Positions 44,252 through 53,486 of a DNA stretch of 64,000 bases are shown in pieces (position 1 is the first letter of the stretch; each line of letters starts with the position of its first letter). Location: assembly GCA_020026155.1 (NCBI GenBank), contig JAHHQX010000010.1, forward strand, positions 1 through 64,000. Reading direction: 5' to 3'. The stretch is from Actinobacillus sp. (GTDB lineage: Bacteria > Pseudomonadota > Gammaproteobacteria > Enterobacterales > Pasteurellaceae). Position numbers and translations under genes: made by a program. The notes beneath the pieces are model-generated. The model was given only the letters and a program-made list of their open reading frames with translations, ran no database searches and was not told where the DNA came from.

Positions 44252-45445
44252 TTAATCTTCAATATAAACCAGACCATCATCAAGCCAGTTACAAATACTG
44301 TCTAAAATGAGCCAAATTGCTTCTTTATCGGTAGGATTGTGCCATAAATTTAAGAGTTCTTCATAATTAAAACTTTCGCCATTTGCCAAACGTTTTAATA
44401 ATTCTGCCTCTTCTGGGGTTAATTCATCTAGCCATTCGCCATTAGCGTAAATTTGGAGCGGATTTTCACGATAGAGGATTTTTGCATTATTGTCTTGGCG
44501 TAATCGTGCGCCTTCGTGCATAAGTTGCGCTTCAATTTCTTCAATGTCTGTCATTTCTTCGGTAGGAAGAATGTCATAGCGACGTGAACTAAGTTCTTTA
44601 GCAACAGCTTGTTGGAAAATTTCATCAAAAGCTGAACTTTCCGCTAAGGTTTGCAAAAAGTGTTTTTTTAATTCAGAAAATGTTGCTGGGGTTAATTCGC
44701 CACAAGGCTGAACATTTGGCGTAAAGCGCACTGGAATTTGCAAGATAGAACGATTATCACCACTATCATGATTAAGCATTTGTGTCGCCGCATCTAGAAG
44801 AGCAGCAGGATTAGTTAAACGTAATCCGAATGAGAATGTTAAACAATCTGATTTTGCCACGCCATAATGTGCCATACGTGATGGTATGTAAAGAACGTCT
44901 CCAGGTTGCATGGTTTCATCAATAACTAACTCGCCCATATCGTCAAAAATACGAATAGGTTGATTTGGTTTAAACTCAGTTGTTGGATCGCACCATTTCC
45001 CAAGTTGCCAGTGGCGTTCACCATACCCTTGCACCAGAAATACGTCATATTCATCGTAATGTTTGCCTACAGAGCCCCCTTTAGGCGCATAAGACACCAT
45101 AATATCATCACGAGCCCACTGCGGGATGAAATCAAAGGCTTGCCAAAGATTACCTAACTCTAATGACCATTGCTCCATATTTTGCACAAGCACGGACCAT
45201 TTTTCGGGTAAATTTTTAAAATCTTCTTCACATAATGGGCTTCTACTCAAACGCCAATCATCGTCATTAAATTGTTTAACTAAACGAGCCGTAGCATCTT
45301 CATTCTGTGCAAGTTCGATAATATCAGCTGGCTCAAATTGCCCGATAATTTGGGGTAATCCTTGGCGAATAAGCAACGGCTTTTTTTGCCAATAGTCACG
45401 TAAGAATATTTCAGGCGTAATGGCTGCGGGAAGTATAGTTTTCAT
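44252..45445 (-). CDS. roxA: Ribosomal protein L16 arginine hydroxylase (JmjC)
   Basis: 2-oxoglutarate/Fe(II) oxygenase (YcfD) that hydroxylates Arg81 of ribosomal protein L16. It has 397 residues (E. coli 373). The N-terminal FLRDYWQKKPLLIRQ, the JmjC iron-binding HYDEYDVFLVQGYGERHWQLG (H-x-D) and the second histidine in YIPSRMAHYGVA are present. A winged-helix-like C-terminal region follows. It lies upstream of rpoH on the same strand (30-nt gap) and 47 bp downstream of rnfH. Confidence 0.93.
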   Translation of the reverse strand: MKTILPAAITPEIFLRDYWQKKPLLIRQGLPQIIGQFEPADIIELAQNEDATARLVKQFNDDDWRLSRSPLCEEDFKNLPEKWSVLVQNMEQWSLELGNLWQAFDFIPQWARDDIMVSYAPKGGSVGKHYDEYDVFLVQGYGERHWQLGKWCDPTTEFKPNQPIRIFDDMGELVIDETMQPGDVLYIPSRMAHYGVAKSDCLTFSFGLRLTNPAALLDAATQMLNHDSGDNRSILQIPVRFTPNVQPCGELTPATFSELKKHFLQTLAESSAFDEIFQQAVAKELSSRRYDILPTEEMTDIEEIEAQLMHEGARLRQDNNAKILYRENPLQIYANGEWLDELTPEEAELLKRLANGESFNYEELLNLWHNPTDKEAIWLILDSICNWLDDGLVYIED

Positions 45446-45492
45446 GGCGAATCTCTTTGATATAATTTAAAATTTTAAGCTATAACATTAGG

Positions 45493-45783
45493 TTATGAAT
45501 TCATGGCTTGTTCTTTCGCACGTTGACGACGTATTTCACGCGGATCGGCGAGTAATGGTCGGTAGATCTCAATACGATCCCCATTATTCACAGTATCTTT
45601 AAGGGTAACGGGGCGACTAAAAATACCGACTTTATTTTTGTGTAAATCAATTTCTGGGAATTTTTCTAGTACGCTAGAATGAATAATCGCGTCTTCGACA
45701 GTTGTGCCTTTAGAAACAGTATAACTTTTTAAAAAATAACGTTTTGGCAGTGCATAAGCGATCGTAATGCGGATATCAGACAC
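45493..45783 (-). CDS. rnfH: RnfH family ubiquitin-fold protein
   Basis: 96-residue beta-grasp protein of the RnfH/UPF0125 family. The blocks RITIAYALPKRYFLKSYTVSKGTTV, VGIFSRPVTLKDTVNNGDRIEIYRPLLADPREIRRQRA are characteristic. The role is unknown; the name comes from Rnf clusters, but no rnf gene is adjacent. In enteric bacteria it sits next to ratA, absent here. The C-terminal DPREIRRQRA basic tail is well conserved. Confidence 0.92.
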   Translation of the reverse strand: MSDIRITIAYALPKRYFLKSYTVSKGTTVEDAIIHSSVLEKFPEIDLHKNKVGIFSRPVTLKDTVNNGDRIEIYRPLLADPREIRRQRAKEQAMNS

Positions 45784-45975
45784 AAATTTCTCCTTCGATA
45801 ATCCTGTGAAAATGGCAGAACAATTTTATGATGAAGTTTCCATTATACCTAAAGTTATTTTTCCATTAACTAAAATACGAATAAAAATTAGAAAAATTTT
45901 ATAAATTGAAAAAGTATTTAATAAATCTATATTTTTATGCAAAAATCTAAACACCAATATTCTGAGGAGGAATAA

Positions 45976-46440
45976 ATGAGTAATAAGCCTGATAGTTTAT
46001 CTCTCGCATTTAAAACGTTATTGGCAGAGGAACGTTGCTCTTCACAATTAGAAATCGTTAATGCTTTGCAAGAGCAGGGTTTCCATCAAATAAATCAATC
46101 AAAAGTTTCACGAATGTTAAGTCGATTCGGGGCTGTACGTATCCGTAATACAAAAGGTGAAACTGTCTATTGTCTACCCAACGAATTAAGTGTACCCTCA
46201 ACGACAAGTCCAATTAAAAATTTAGTCTTAGATATCGACCATAATAATGCGGTTATTGTTGTGAAAACCAGTCCTGGAGCAGCGCAATTAATTGCAAGAT
46301 TATTGGATAATTTAGGGAAGAGCGAAGGCATTTTAGGCACGATTGCTGGCGATGATACAATTTTTATTACGCCTACCCTAAATTGCAAAATTACGAAGTT
46401 AATGGGAGATATCGAAGCATTATTTGACGCAGCGCTATAA
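45976..46440 (+). CDS. argR: Arginine repressor
   Basis: Hexameric transcription factor that binds ARG boxes with L-arginine as co-repressor. It has 154 residues (E. coli 156). The N-terminal winged helix has the recognition stretch HQINQSKVSRMLSRFGAVRIRN. The C-terminal arginine-binding domain contains VVKTSPGAAQLIARLLDNLG and GTIAGDDTIFITP, including the double Asp that binds arginine. The upstream 190 bp is very AT-rich and could contain ARG boxes, but I could not align a convincing pair. Confidence 0.97.
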   Translation: MSNKPDSLSLAFKTLLAEERCSSQLEIVNALQEQGFHQINQSKVSRMLSRFGAVRIRNTKGETVYCLPNELSVPSTTSPIKNLVLDIDHNNAVIVVKTSPGAAQLIARLLDNLGKSEGILGTIAGDDTIFITPTLNCKITKLMGDIEALFDAAL

Positions 46441-46471
46441 AGTTTTATTGACAATAACGTAGGGGAAAATG

Positions 46472-47359
46472 ATGAAAATATTTGTCACCGGTGCAACGGG
46501 TTTTGTGGGAACAGCTTTAACGAAAGCATTATTGGCGGATGGACACCAAATTGTTGCGTTAACACGCAATGCTCAAAAAGCACAAGGACGGCTTCCAGCA
46601 ATTGAATGGGTCGAACAATTAGACGCATTTTCAAATTTTGATCATTTTGATGCGGTAATTAATTTAGCCGGTGAGCCTATATTTGATAAGGCATGGGATG
46701 CGGACCAAAAAGTTAAACTTACTCAAAGTCGAGTAACAATTACCCAGCAGTTATCCACCCTCATTAATGCAAGTCAGACACCTCCTAAAGTTTTTATTTC
46801 AGGCTCAGCAATGGGATATTATGGTGATGGTGGTGACAGGTTATTAACCGAGAAATCTCCTTCTGGTACTAATTTCACAGCAGAATTATGCCGTAAGTGG
46901 GAGTCTGCTGCACTACAAGCAAATACGCGTGTTTGTCTTGTAAGAACGGGGATTGTATTTGCCTTACATGGTGGGGCATTTCCAAGAATTTATCGCCTAT
47001 TTAAATGGGGGCTTGGGGGCAAACTCGGCGGGGGTGCACAATATTGGTCGTGGATTAGTTTAACGGATATGGTTCGCGGAATTATGTTTTTACTTACGCA
47101 CCCTAATTGTGAAGGACCATTTAATTTCGTTACGCCAGAACTGATGACTAATGAAACTTTCACACGGCAGTTATCCCATTATCTCCATCGACCTGCATTT
47201 TTTTCAGCACCCACTTTTATTTTGCGGTATGTCTTAGGTGAACGTGCAGATTTGTTGCTTGATAGTCAGAAAGGTAAGCCGGAAAAATTATTAAAAGCGG
47301 GATTTGTTTTTCAAAATAAAGATTTTGCTGATTTTCTACAATCGCTTCCATTGAAATAA
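46472..47359 (+). CDS. yfcH: TIGR-type NAD-dependent epimerase (YfcH/SDR39U1)
   Basis: 295-residue extended short-chain dehydrogenase. The N-terminal Rossmann motif VTGATGFVGTALTKAL and DAVINLAGEPIFDKAW are the YfcH family signature, with the catalytic Tyr in SAMGYYGDGG followed by the C-terminal DUF1731-type block (RADLLLDSQKGKPEKLLKAGFVF). The substrate is unknown. Of two adjacent ATGs (46469, 46472) the second fits the AGGGG spacing and the family start. It follows argR closely, perhaps in one transcript, and ends in a strong terminator. Confidence 0.9.
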   Translation: MKIFVTGATGFVGTALTKALLADGHQIVALTRNAQKAQGRLPAIEWVEQLDAFSNFDHFDAVINLAGEPIFDKAWDADQKVKLTQSRVTITQQLSTLINASQTPPKVFISGSAMGYYGDGGDRLLTEKSPSGTNFTAELCRKWESAALQANTRVCLVRTGIVFALHGGAFPRIYRLFKWGLGGKLGGGAQYWSWISLTDMVRGIMFLLTHPNCEGPFNFVTPELMTNETFTRQLSHYLHRPAFFSAPTFILRYVLGERADLLLDSQKGKPEKLLKAGFVFQNKDFADFLQSLPLK

Positions 47360-47371
47360 AAACGAGCAAAA

Positions 47372-47404
47372 AAGGGAAAATTCCGTTAGAATTTTCCCTT
47401 TTAT
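47372..47404 (+). terminator. yfcH terminator
   Basis: Perfect 11-bp stem (47372-47382 with 47390-47400), 7-nt loop, then TTATA. Confidence 0.82.
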
Positions 47405-47422
47405 ATTAAGAAGGATTTTCTG

Positions 47423-47713
47423 ATGCTTTGTGCTATTTATAAAACTCATAAAAAGGATGGGATGTATCTTTATGTTAAAAAACGTGATCAATTTGATGAG
47501 GTTCCAGAAGCGCTCCTTGAGCATTTTGGTAAACCGATTTTTGTGATGTTATTTAATTTATCGGGTGAAAAAGCACTTGCACAATGCGATAAAAAAATTG
47601 TTGAGCAACAACTTGAAGAAACCGGATTTTATCTCCATTATCCTCCTAAGAGTGAAAATCTTTTTGAGGAATGGGTTGCTCAAAATAAGAAACAAAAAAT
47701 TAAAAATGATTAG
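47423..47713 (+). CDS. ycgL: YcgL domain protein
   Basis: 96-residue protein of the YcgL family, a small alpha/beta fold of unknown function common in gamma-proteobacteria. Blocks: MLCAIYKTHKKDGMYLYV, EVPEALLEHFGKPIFVM and GFYLHYPP. Ribosome site AAGGAT. It lies 8 nt before xthA, so the two are likely co-transcribed. Confidence 0.9.
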   Translation: MLCAIYKTHKKDGMYLYVKKRDQFDEVPEALLEHFGKPIFVMLFNLSGEKALAQCDKKIVEQQLEETGFYLHYPPKSENLFEEWVAQNKKQKIKND

Positions 47714-47721
47714 GAACATAT

Positions 47722-48525
47722 ATGAAATTTATTTCATTTAATATTAATGGGTTGAGAGCCCGCCCTCACCAATTAGAGGCGATTATTGAAAAGCATCAAC
47801 CTGATGTGATTGGTTTGCAAGAAATTAAAGTATCGGATGAAGATTTCCCACATCATCTTTTTGAAAATTGTGGTTATCATGTTTTTCATCATGGACAAAA
47901 AGGACACTATGGTGTTGCCTTACTTTGTAAACAAAAACCAGTAGCTGTACGCAAAGGATTTAGTACTGATGCACCTGATGCGCAGCGTCGTTTGATTATG
48001 GCAGATATTGAAACTGAGTTTGGATTACTTACCGTGATTAATGGTTATTTCCCACAAGGGGAATCGCGTAAACACGAAACAAAATTTCCATTGAAAGAAA
48101 AATTCTATGCGGATTTATTGCATTATGTAACCAAAGAACATAATCCAGATAATCCAATTTTAATTATGGGTGATATGAATATTTGCCCAGGTGATTTAGA
48201 TATTGGGATTGGTGAAGTGAATAAAAAACGCTGGCTAAGTCGCGGAATTTGTGCATTTTTACCAGAAGAACGTGAATGGTACCAACGCCTTTATGATGCA
48301 GGATTAAAAGATAGTTTCCGTCAACTTAATCCGCTCGCGTATGATAAATATTCGTGGTTTGATTACCGTTCAAAAGGCATTTTAGATAATCGTGGATTAC
48401 GAATTGATCACATTTTAGTAAATGATATGCTGATGCAGCATTGCGTTGATGTGGGCATTGATTTAGAGATTCGTAACATGGAGAAACCGTCTGATCACGC
48501 ACCAGTTTGGGCGACGTTTAAGTGA
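47722..48525 (+). CDS. xthA: Exodeoxyribonuclease III
   Basis: Major AP endonuclease / 3'-phosphodiesterase of base-excision repair. It has 267 residues (E. coli 268). Metal and catalytic motifs of the EEP family: SFNINGLRARPHQL, the glutamate in GLQEIKV, IMGDMNICPGDLDIG with the catalytic Asp/Asn, and the C-terminal IDHILV and SDHAPVWATF. It is followed by the DUF695/RraB-like gene after 7 nt, the order also seen in Haemophilus. Confidence 0.97.
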   Translation: MKFISFNINGLRARPHQLEAIIEKHQPDVIGLQEIKVSDEDFPHHLFENCGYHVFHHGQKGHYGVALLCKQKPVAVRKGFSTDAPDAQRRLIMADIETEFGLLTVINGYFPQGESRKHETKFPLKEKFYADLLHYVTKEHNPDNPILIMGDMNICPGDLDIGIGEVNKKRWLSRGICAFLPEEREWYQRLYDAGLKDSFRQLNPLAYDKYSWFDYRSKGILDNRGLRIDHILVNDMLMQHCVDVGIDLEIRNMEKPSDHAPVWATFK

Positions 48526-48532
48526 GGAAATT

Positions 48533-49300
48533 ATGGCAGCACAATGGCAGCATTACCGGACTAATGTGAATGGTAATGAAGCACTTTTTTCTGTGAATTT
48601 GAGTTATGTAGATGAGCAACGTATGGATGCGTCTACCGTAGTACAATTTGAATTACCTTTTGAAGCAGAAAGTGATGGACTGCCATCAGAAAGTAACTTT
48701 AAACGTTTTATTCGAGATTTAATTAAAGTTACTTCCTTAATTAACTCATTAGAAGATGTGAGTTATGTAGGATACTGGCTTTGTAAAGGCATTGCACAGG
48801 TTTATTTCTACTGTACTTATGAAGATAAATCTGAATTAGTTGCAATTCTAGAACATGCAAATTGTCAAAAAATTAAAGCGCAACTTGATCCTACCTGGGA
48901 TATTTACTTTGATTTTCTTATCCCTTCACCATTAGAAATTAAAATGACAGCGACCGAAGAAATGCTGTCTATTTTGCGCCAACATGGGGAAGAATTGGAT
49001 AAAGCGTATAAAATTGATCATCGTTTTTATTTCTACCAAGAACAAGATATGCAGGAATTTTTAGAATACGTAGCGGAACAGGATAAAGATTTTTTATCTT
49101 TGCAGCATAGTAATATGCCCGTACCGGTCCGAGAAAATGAAAATGCGTATTTAGTTAAGGTAGAGCAAGAGGTCAATTTAGAAGAAAATATTATTTTTGA
49201 TACAGTTGAATTTTTTGAACAAACTAGTCAGGAATTTCAAGGTCGTTATCTTGGGTGGCGTCCACAAAACTCGGTAATGGATGAAAAATATTTAAATTAG
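48533..49300 (+). CDS. DUF695 / RraB-like two-domain protein
   Basis: 255-residue cytoplasmic protein. The N-terminal half (WQHYRTNVNGNEALFSVNLSY...DGLPSESNFKRF...YVGYWLCKGIAQVYFYC) reads as DUF695. The C-terminal half (LRQHGEELDKAYKIDHRFYFYQEQDMQEFLEY...FFEQTSQEFQGRYLGW) resembles RraB, which in E. coli inhibits RNase E. Whether this fusion regulates RNase E is unknown. It is co-directional with xthA (7 nt) and ends in a good terminator. Confidence 0.75.
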   Translation: MAAQWQHYRTNVNGNEALFSVNLSYVDEQRMDASTVVQFELPFEAESDGLPSESNFKRFIRDLIKVTSLINSLEDVSYVGYWLCKGIAQVYFYCTYEDKSELVAILEHANCQKIKAQLDPTWDIYFDFLIPSPLEIKMTATEEMLSILRQHGEELDKAYKIDHRFYFYQEQDMQEFLEYVAEQDKDFLSLQHSNMPVPVRENENAYLVKVEQEVNLEENIIFDTVEFFEQTSQEFQGRYLGWRPQNSVMDEKYLN

Positions 49301-49325
49301 TACGTTTAAATATTTCAATTCTACT

Positions 49326-49357
49326 GCGGGAAAGATAGATATTTCCCGCTTTTTTTG
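49326..49357 (+). terminator. Terminator after the xthA/DUF695 unit
   Basis: Eight-base-pair stem (49326-49333 with 49342-49349) followed by seven or more Ts. Confidence 0.87.
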
Positions 49358-49460
49358 TTCACAGCAATAGATAAAATTGATTGTGAGAATTAAAGGTAAG
49401 GGTGTTACAATCCTTAAAGTAAATTATAAATGAACATAAGTAAGTGAGAGTGAAGCAGTT

Positions 49461-50027
49461 ATGGCTCGTCAAAAGAAAACACGTAAAATTTCAGATATTA
49501 TGCCAACCCGCAAGGCTGACAAAAAGGTAGCAATGCCAAAAAATCGTCGCCAAGCGAGTCGTTATGAGCTAGACGCGCAAGCCCGTGAAGATAAGAAAAA
49601 ACGTAAACATAAAGGGCTTTCTTCGGGTAGTCGTAATGGCGGTATTGAGAAAAAAGAAATTAAAAAACAAAGCATGCCACAGGACCCACGCGTGGGTAGT
49701 CGTAAAAAAGTACCACTTATTGTGGAAGAAGTGGTGGGTAAAAACTTAAAACCAATTGCTAAGTCGAAAGAAGTTATCGAGATTGTTAAACCGACAGTAC
49801 TCGATCCTAATGTAGAGCTTATGCAATTAGAAAACAATGAATGTTTAAATCAGCTTTTAGATGATTTAGAAGCAGGTAAAAAACTCTCTCATGAAGATCA
49901 ACAATTTGTTGACGAATGTTTAGCACGCATTGAAGAGCTTATGGAACAGCTTGGGCTTGCAGATGAAGAAAGTGAGGAAGATCTTTACCGCAGTTTTGAA
50001 AAAATTGATATTAACCAATTTAAATAG
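49461..50027 (+). CDS. yihI: Der GTPase-activating protein YihI
   Basis: 188-residue basic protein of the YihI family, which stimulates the GTPase of the ribosome-assembly factor Der. The N-terminal ~90 residues are lysine/arginine-rich and probably disordered (KKTRKISDIMPTRKADKK; RKHKGLSSGSRN). The C-terminal acidic helical region carries LENNECLNQLLDDLEAGKKLSHEDQQFVDECL. It lies 9 nt before a DUF2489 gene. Confidence 0.9.
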   Translation: MARQKKTRKISDIMPTRKADKKVAMPKNRRQASRYELDAQAREDKKKRKHKGLSSGSRNGGIEKKEIKKQSMPQDPRVGSRKKVPLIVEEVVGKNLKPIAKSKEVIEIVKPTVLDPNVELMQLENNECLNQLLDDLEAGKKLSHEDQQFVDECLARIEELMEQLGLADEESEEDLYRSFEKIDINQFK

Positions 50028-50036
50028 GATACATTG

Positions 50037-50477
50037 ATGTTGTGGGGACTATTGGGTTTAGGCGTTATTATTGTTGCGGTGATGCTCGCCTACGCCATCT
50101 ATCTTTTATTAAAGCTTAAAAAACAAAAATTAGCTTTCCGCAAAGCAAGAGAATTACGCGCTGAACGCTTGAAAGAAAGCATTTTAATTATTGCTAAAGC
50201 AATGCAAAGTGGCGACTGTAATTTTTCTGAAGGCGTTATTCGCATTAAAATGTTATTGCAGCCACTTGGGCTTGATTTTACGCGTTATCCTGCTATGCAA
50301 AATTTATATGAGGTCGTGATGGATATGCCTACTCACGAGGCGCGTAAAGCATTAAAACGCAATGAGCGTATGCGTCTTGATTTGATTCGTGAAAAAGCAG
50401 AAGGTGATTATCAAGATAACATTCATCAGGAGTTACCACTATTAATTAAAGAAGTGGACGCTTACGCAATCAATTAA
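50037..50477 (+). CDS. DUF2489 family membrane-anchored protein
   Basis: 146-residue protein with one N-terminal membrane helix (LWGLLGLGVIIVAVMLAYAIYLLL) followed by a basic, helical cytoplasmic part including RELRAERLKESILIIAKAMQSGDCNFSEGVIRIKMLLQPL, typical of DUF2489. Function is unknown. The ATG at 50037 follows AGGA; an upstream TTG is less likely. It is encoded with yihI upstream and gor downstream, an association also found in related genomes. Confidence 0.82.
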   Translation: MLWGLLGLGVIIVAVMLAYAIYLLLKLKKQKLAFRKARELRAERLKESILIIAKAMQSGDCNFSEGVIRIKMLLQPLGLDFTRYPAMQNLYEVVMDMPTHEARKALKRNERMRLDLIREKAEGDYQDNIHQELPLLIKEVDAYAIN

Positions 50478-50516
50478 AGATTTATGAAATATAACGATTG
50501 ATCAGAGGAGAACTTT

Positions 50517-51878
50517 ATGACAAAACATTATGATTACCTAGCGATTGGGGGCGGAAGCGGTGGCATTGCCTCAATTAACCGTGCAGCCCAATATGGTAAA
50601 AAATGTGCCATTATTGAAGCAAAAGAATTAGGTGGCACCTGTGTAAATGTAGGTTGTGTGCCTAAAAAAGTCATGTGGTATGGCGCTCAAATGGCAGAAG
50701 CTTTACATGAATACGCCCCTGCTTACGGCTTTGATGTTGAAGTTAAAAAGTTCGACTATAAAAAATTGGTAACTAATCGCCAAGCTTATATTGATCGTAT
50801 TCATCAATCTTACAATAATGTATTAGCAAACAATCATGTTGATGTAATTCATGGTTTTGCAACCTTTGTAGATGCTCATACGGTAGAAGTAAATGGTGAA
50901 AAAATTACTGCTGATCATATTCTGATTGCTGTGGGCGGACGTCCTGCTCGCCCAAATATTAAAGGCGCAGAATACGGTATTGATTCCGATGGGTTCTTTG
51001 AATTAGAAAGCTTACCAAAATCTGTTGCCATTATTGGTGCGGGTTATATCGCCGTAGAAATTGCTGGAGTAATGAATAGCTTTGGTGTAGATACGCATTT
51101 ATTTGTGCGCCAAGGTACACCATTACGTAGCTTCGATCCTCTCATTGTAGAAACCCTTTGTGATGAATATGCGCGTCAAGGTATTGAAATTCATACTTTC
51201 AGCGTTCCACAAGAAGTGCTTAAAAATGCCGATAATACCTATACCATTATCTTTGAAAATGGTCATGCACATAAAACAGATTGCCTAATTTGGGCGATCG
51301 GGCGTGTTCCGACTACGGATAAAATTAACCTTCAAGCTGCTGGTGTAGAAACCAATGATCGTGGTTTTATTAAAGTAGATAAATTCCAAAATACCAATGT
51401 ACCTGGTGTATATGCAGTGGGTGATATTATTGAAGGCGGAATTGAATTAACACCAGTTGCGGTTGCCGCAGGTCGTCGTTTATCAGAACGTTTATTTAAC
51501 AATAAGCCAAATGAACATTTAGACTACAATCTTGTTCCTTCTGTGGTGTTCTCTCATCCACCGATTGGTAATGTTGGTTTAACTGAACCAAAAGCAATTG
51601 AAAAATATGGCAAGGAAAATGTAAAAGTATATCAAAGTAAATTTACGCCGATGTATACAGCCATTGCCGATCCAAAATATCGTCAAGCGTGCCGTATGAA
51701 ACTCGTTTGTGTTGGTGATGATGAAAAAGTTGTCGGTCTACACGGTATTGGTTTTGGGGTGGATGAAATGATTCAAGGTTTTGCGGTCGCAATCAAAATG
51801 GGTGCAACAAAAGCAGACTTTGACAATACAGTAGCTATTCACCCAACTGGCTCTGAAGAATTTGTGACAATGCGCTAA
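50517..51878 (+). CDS. gor: Glutathione reductase
   Basis: FAD flavoprotein that reduces glutathione disulfide with NADPH. It has 453 residues (E. coli 450). FAD-binding GGGSGGIASINRAAQYG is at the N-terminus, the redox-active disulfide in GGTCVNVGCVPKK (about 41-53), the NADPH-binding IIGAGYIAVEIAGVMNSFG in the middle, and the catalytic His-Glu pair in HPTGSEEFVTMR at the end. Ribosome site AGAGGAG. Pasteurellaceae often rely on imported glutathione; the source is not evident here. Confidence 0.96.
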   Translation: MTKHYDYLAIGGGSGGIASINRAAQYGKKCAIIEAKELGGTCVNVGCVPKKVMWYGAQMAEALHEYAPAYGFDVEVKKFDYKKLVTNRQAYIDRIHQSYNNVLANNHVDVIHGFATFVDAHTVEVNGEKITADHILIAVGGRPARPNIKGAEYGIDSDGFFELESLPKSVAIIGAGYIAVEIAGVMNSFGVDTHLFVRQGTPLRSFDPLIVETLCDEYARQGIEIHTFSVPQEVLKNADNTYTIIFENGHAHKTDCLIWAIGRVPTTDKINLQAAGVETNDRGFIKVDKFQNTNVPGVYAVGDIIEGGIELTPVAVAAGRRLSERLFNNKPNEHLDYNLVPSVVFSHPPIGNVGLTEPKAIEKYGKENVKVYQSKFTPMYTAIADPKYRQACRMKLVCVGDDEKVVGLHGIGFGVDEMIQGFAVAIKMGATKADFDNTVAIHPTGSEEFVTMR

Positions 51879-51899
51879 TTTTTGCATTATAAATAATAT

Positions 51900-51947
51900 C
51901 ACGCCCCGATTTTCATAAATTTTTTTGAAAATCGGGGCGTATTTTTT
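51900..51947. repeat. Dispersed GGGGCGT-motif, copy 10 (inverted pair, terminator-like)
   Basis: Perfect 14-bp stem (51901-51914 with 51927-51940), 12-nt AT loop, then ATTTTTT. Together with its spacing after gor it looks like the gor terminator. Confidence 0.9.
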
Positions 51948-51992
51948 ATGGCGCTTAAATTACCGTTATTTTAAATAACAGGTGATTTAGGC

Positions 51993-53486
51993 TTATTGAT
52001 TACCAATTCCACCATATTTGTATTCTGGGATCATATTGTGATCGGTAATCACCTCTAATGGATGGTGGATACGGGAAAAATCAATTTGATCGTATGGAAT
52101 AAGTTTATGTTCCAAAATCTTATTCGTACCGATTTTCAATTCATTATTATCTTTAAATACAGGTTGTTGGTTATAAGGCCATACCATTTTGCTGAGTGCA
52201 GTTTCGATCTTTTCACGAGTAAGTGGCTGAATAGGTTTTAAACTTGCAATCGCAAAGTTTTCATATTGATAGACATCTGGAAAAACTTGTTTGGCAGTAT
52301 AGAATGCATCCATAAACCATGTAGTGTTATAAGAAAGGAAGCCATTTGGATTAAGATGTTCTTTTGCCAATGTTAGGAATTCCTTACTTAATAAGTTGGT
52401 GGAGTAGTTACGCCAATACCAAGTGGTATTCATAAGAATATAATCAAATTTAAGATCTTTATGACGCGCTAACCAGCGACGACCATCATCCGCAATAACA
52501 GTAATGCGTTTATCTTTCAATAAATGATTCATGGCAGGATAGAATTTTGCGAAATCTACATATGCAGGATTAATTTCAACGACTGTCATATGTTTAAGAT
52601 TTGGAATAGCCGCTAAAACTTCCACCCAAGAGCCAGTAGAAAGCCCAACAACTAAGATATTTTCAGCTTTCGGCGCAATAACAGGAAGCAAATAAGCACG
52701 CTCTACCATATTGTTATCTTTAATTAAACTTGTGTTAAGTTTACCGTCATAAACATTATTACCAAAAACAAATTTATCATGTGTTTTTTCTTGATCATAC
52801 ACTTGGATAAAGCCATTTTTATTTTCAATAAGGGTTTCTAATGTCATTCCATCATAACGCCCTAAATTATGAATCATGGTCTCAGGTAACGTAAAAATAC
52901 TAATTAAAGTAAGGATACCAATAATTGCTGAAAGAATTTTCAGCCAAAGTTTTGATACACAGAAAAAAATGACAACAAAAGTAGTCGTGATAATGAGCAA
53001 ATACATTTGTTGAGTATTGAAGATATCTAAGAGATAAAATCCAACAAAAATAGGTGCAATTGTACAGCCCAAAACATTTGCAAAATATACATTAGAAATC
53101 GCTGCGCCTGTTTTGACTTTTTCAGTACCAAGGTGATGAACCATCGGGAAAACAATTCCACGGAGCATCGCGGTAATGACCATACACAAGGCCGCATTCC
53201 AAAATGATGGATTACCTACGCAGAAATAGCAAAGTGCGACGATATCGAATAGATTTGCGATAAAAAATACGTGACCAATATTAGGAATGGATACCAGTTC
53301 TTGTTTACAGAGCTGTTTACCGATTAAAGAGCCAATCGCAATACCAAAAAGGAATAATGCTAAAGTGAGAGAAAAGGCCTGCGGTAAAGAGTGGGTAATA
53401 AATCCAAAAATACGAATATAAATTACTTCAATACTCAGGCTTAAAAAGCCCCCAATAAATGAGAGCAGTGCGGCTTTTTTATTCAT
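51993..53486 (-). CDS. Membrane-bound spermidine-synthase-like protein
   Basis: 497-residue protein: about six N-terminal membrane segments (residues ~5-210), then a cytoplasmic Rossmann-like spermidine-synthase (PABS) domain. The nucleotide site ENILVVGLSTGSWVEVLAAIPNLKHMTVVEINPAYVDFAKFYPAMN and ITVIADDGRRWLAR are clear. Where real spermidine synthases have the catalytic Asp in a D-S/T-x-D-P-x-G-P motif, this protein reads ILMNTTWYWRNYSTNLL, so polyamine synthesis is doubtful. It overlaps the preceding membrane gene by 8 nt. Its true substrate is unknown; another AdoMet-dependent reaction is possible. Confidence 0.8.
   Translation of the reverse strand: MNKKAALLSFIGGFLSLSIEVIYIRIFGFITHSLPQAFSLTLALFLFGIAIGSLIGKQLCKQELVSIPNIGHVFFIANLFDIVALCYFCVGNPSFWNAALCMVITAMLRGIVFPMVHHLGTEKVKTGAAISNVYFANVLGCTIAPIFVGFYLLDIFNTQQMYLLIITTTFVVIFFCVSKLWLKILSAIIGILTLISIFTLPETMIHNLGRYDGMTLETLIENKNGFIQVYDQEKTHDKFVFGNNVYDGKLNTSLIKDNNMVERAYLLPVIAPKAENILVVGLSTGSWVEVLAAIPNLKHMTVVEINPAYVDFAKFYPAMNHLLKDKRITVIADDGRRWLARHKDLKFDYILMNTTWYWRNYSTNLLSKEFLTLAKEHLNPNGFLSYNTTWFMDAFYTAKQVFPDVYQYENFAIASLKPIQPLTREKIETALSKMVWPYNQQPVFKDNNELKIGTNKILEHKLIPYDQIDFSRIHHPLEVITDHNMIPEYKYGGIGNQ

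Noticed and set aside
45890..45975. ARG boxes for argR autoregulation
   Set aside because: Several AT-rich segments resemble one half of an ARG box, but no adjacent pair with the right spacing could be aligned.
53479..53486. Frameshift within a single membrane/spermidine-synthase gene
   Set aside because: Each part begins with its own ATG and membrane segment and the overlap is a normal 8-nt coupling; recorded as a split system instead, though an assembly check would settle it.
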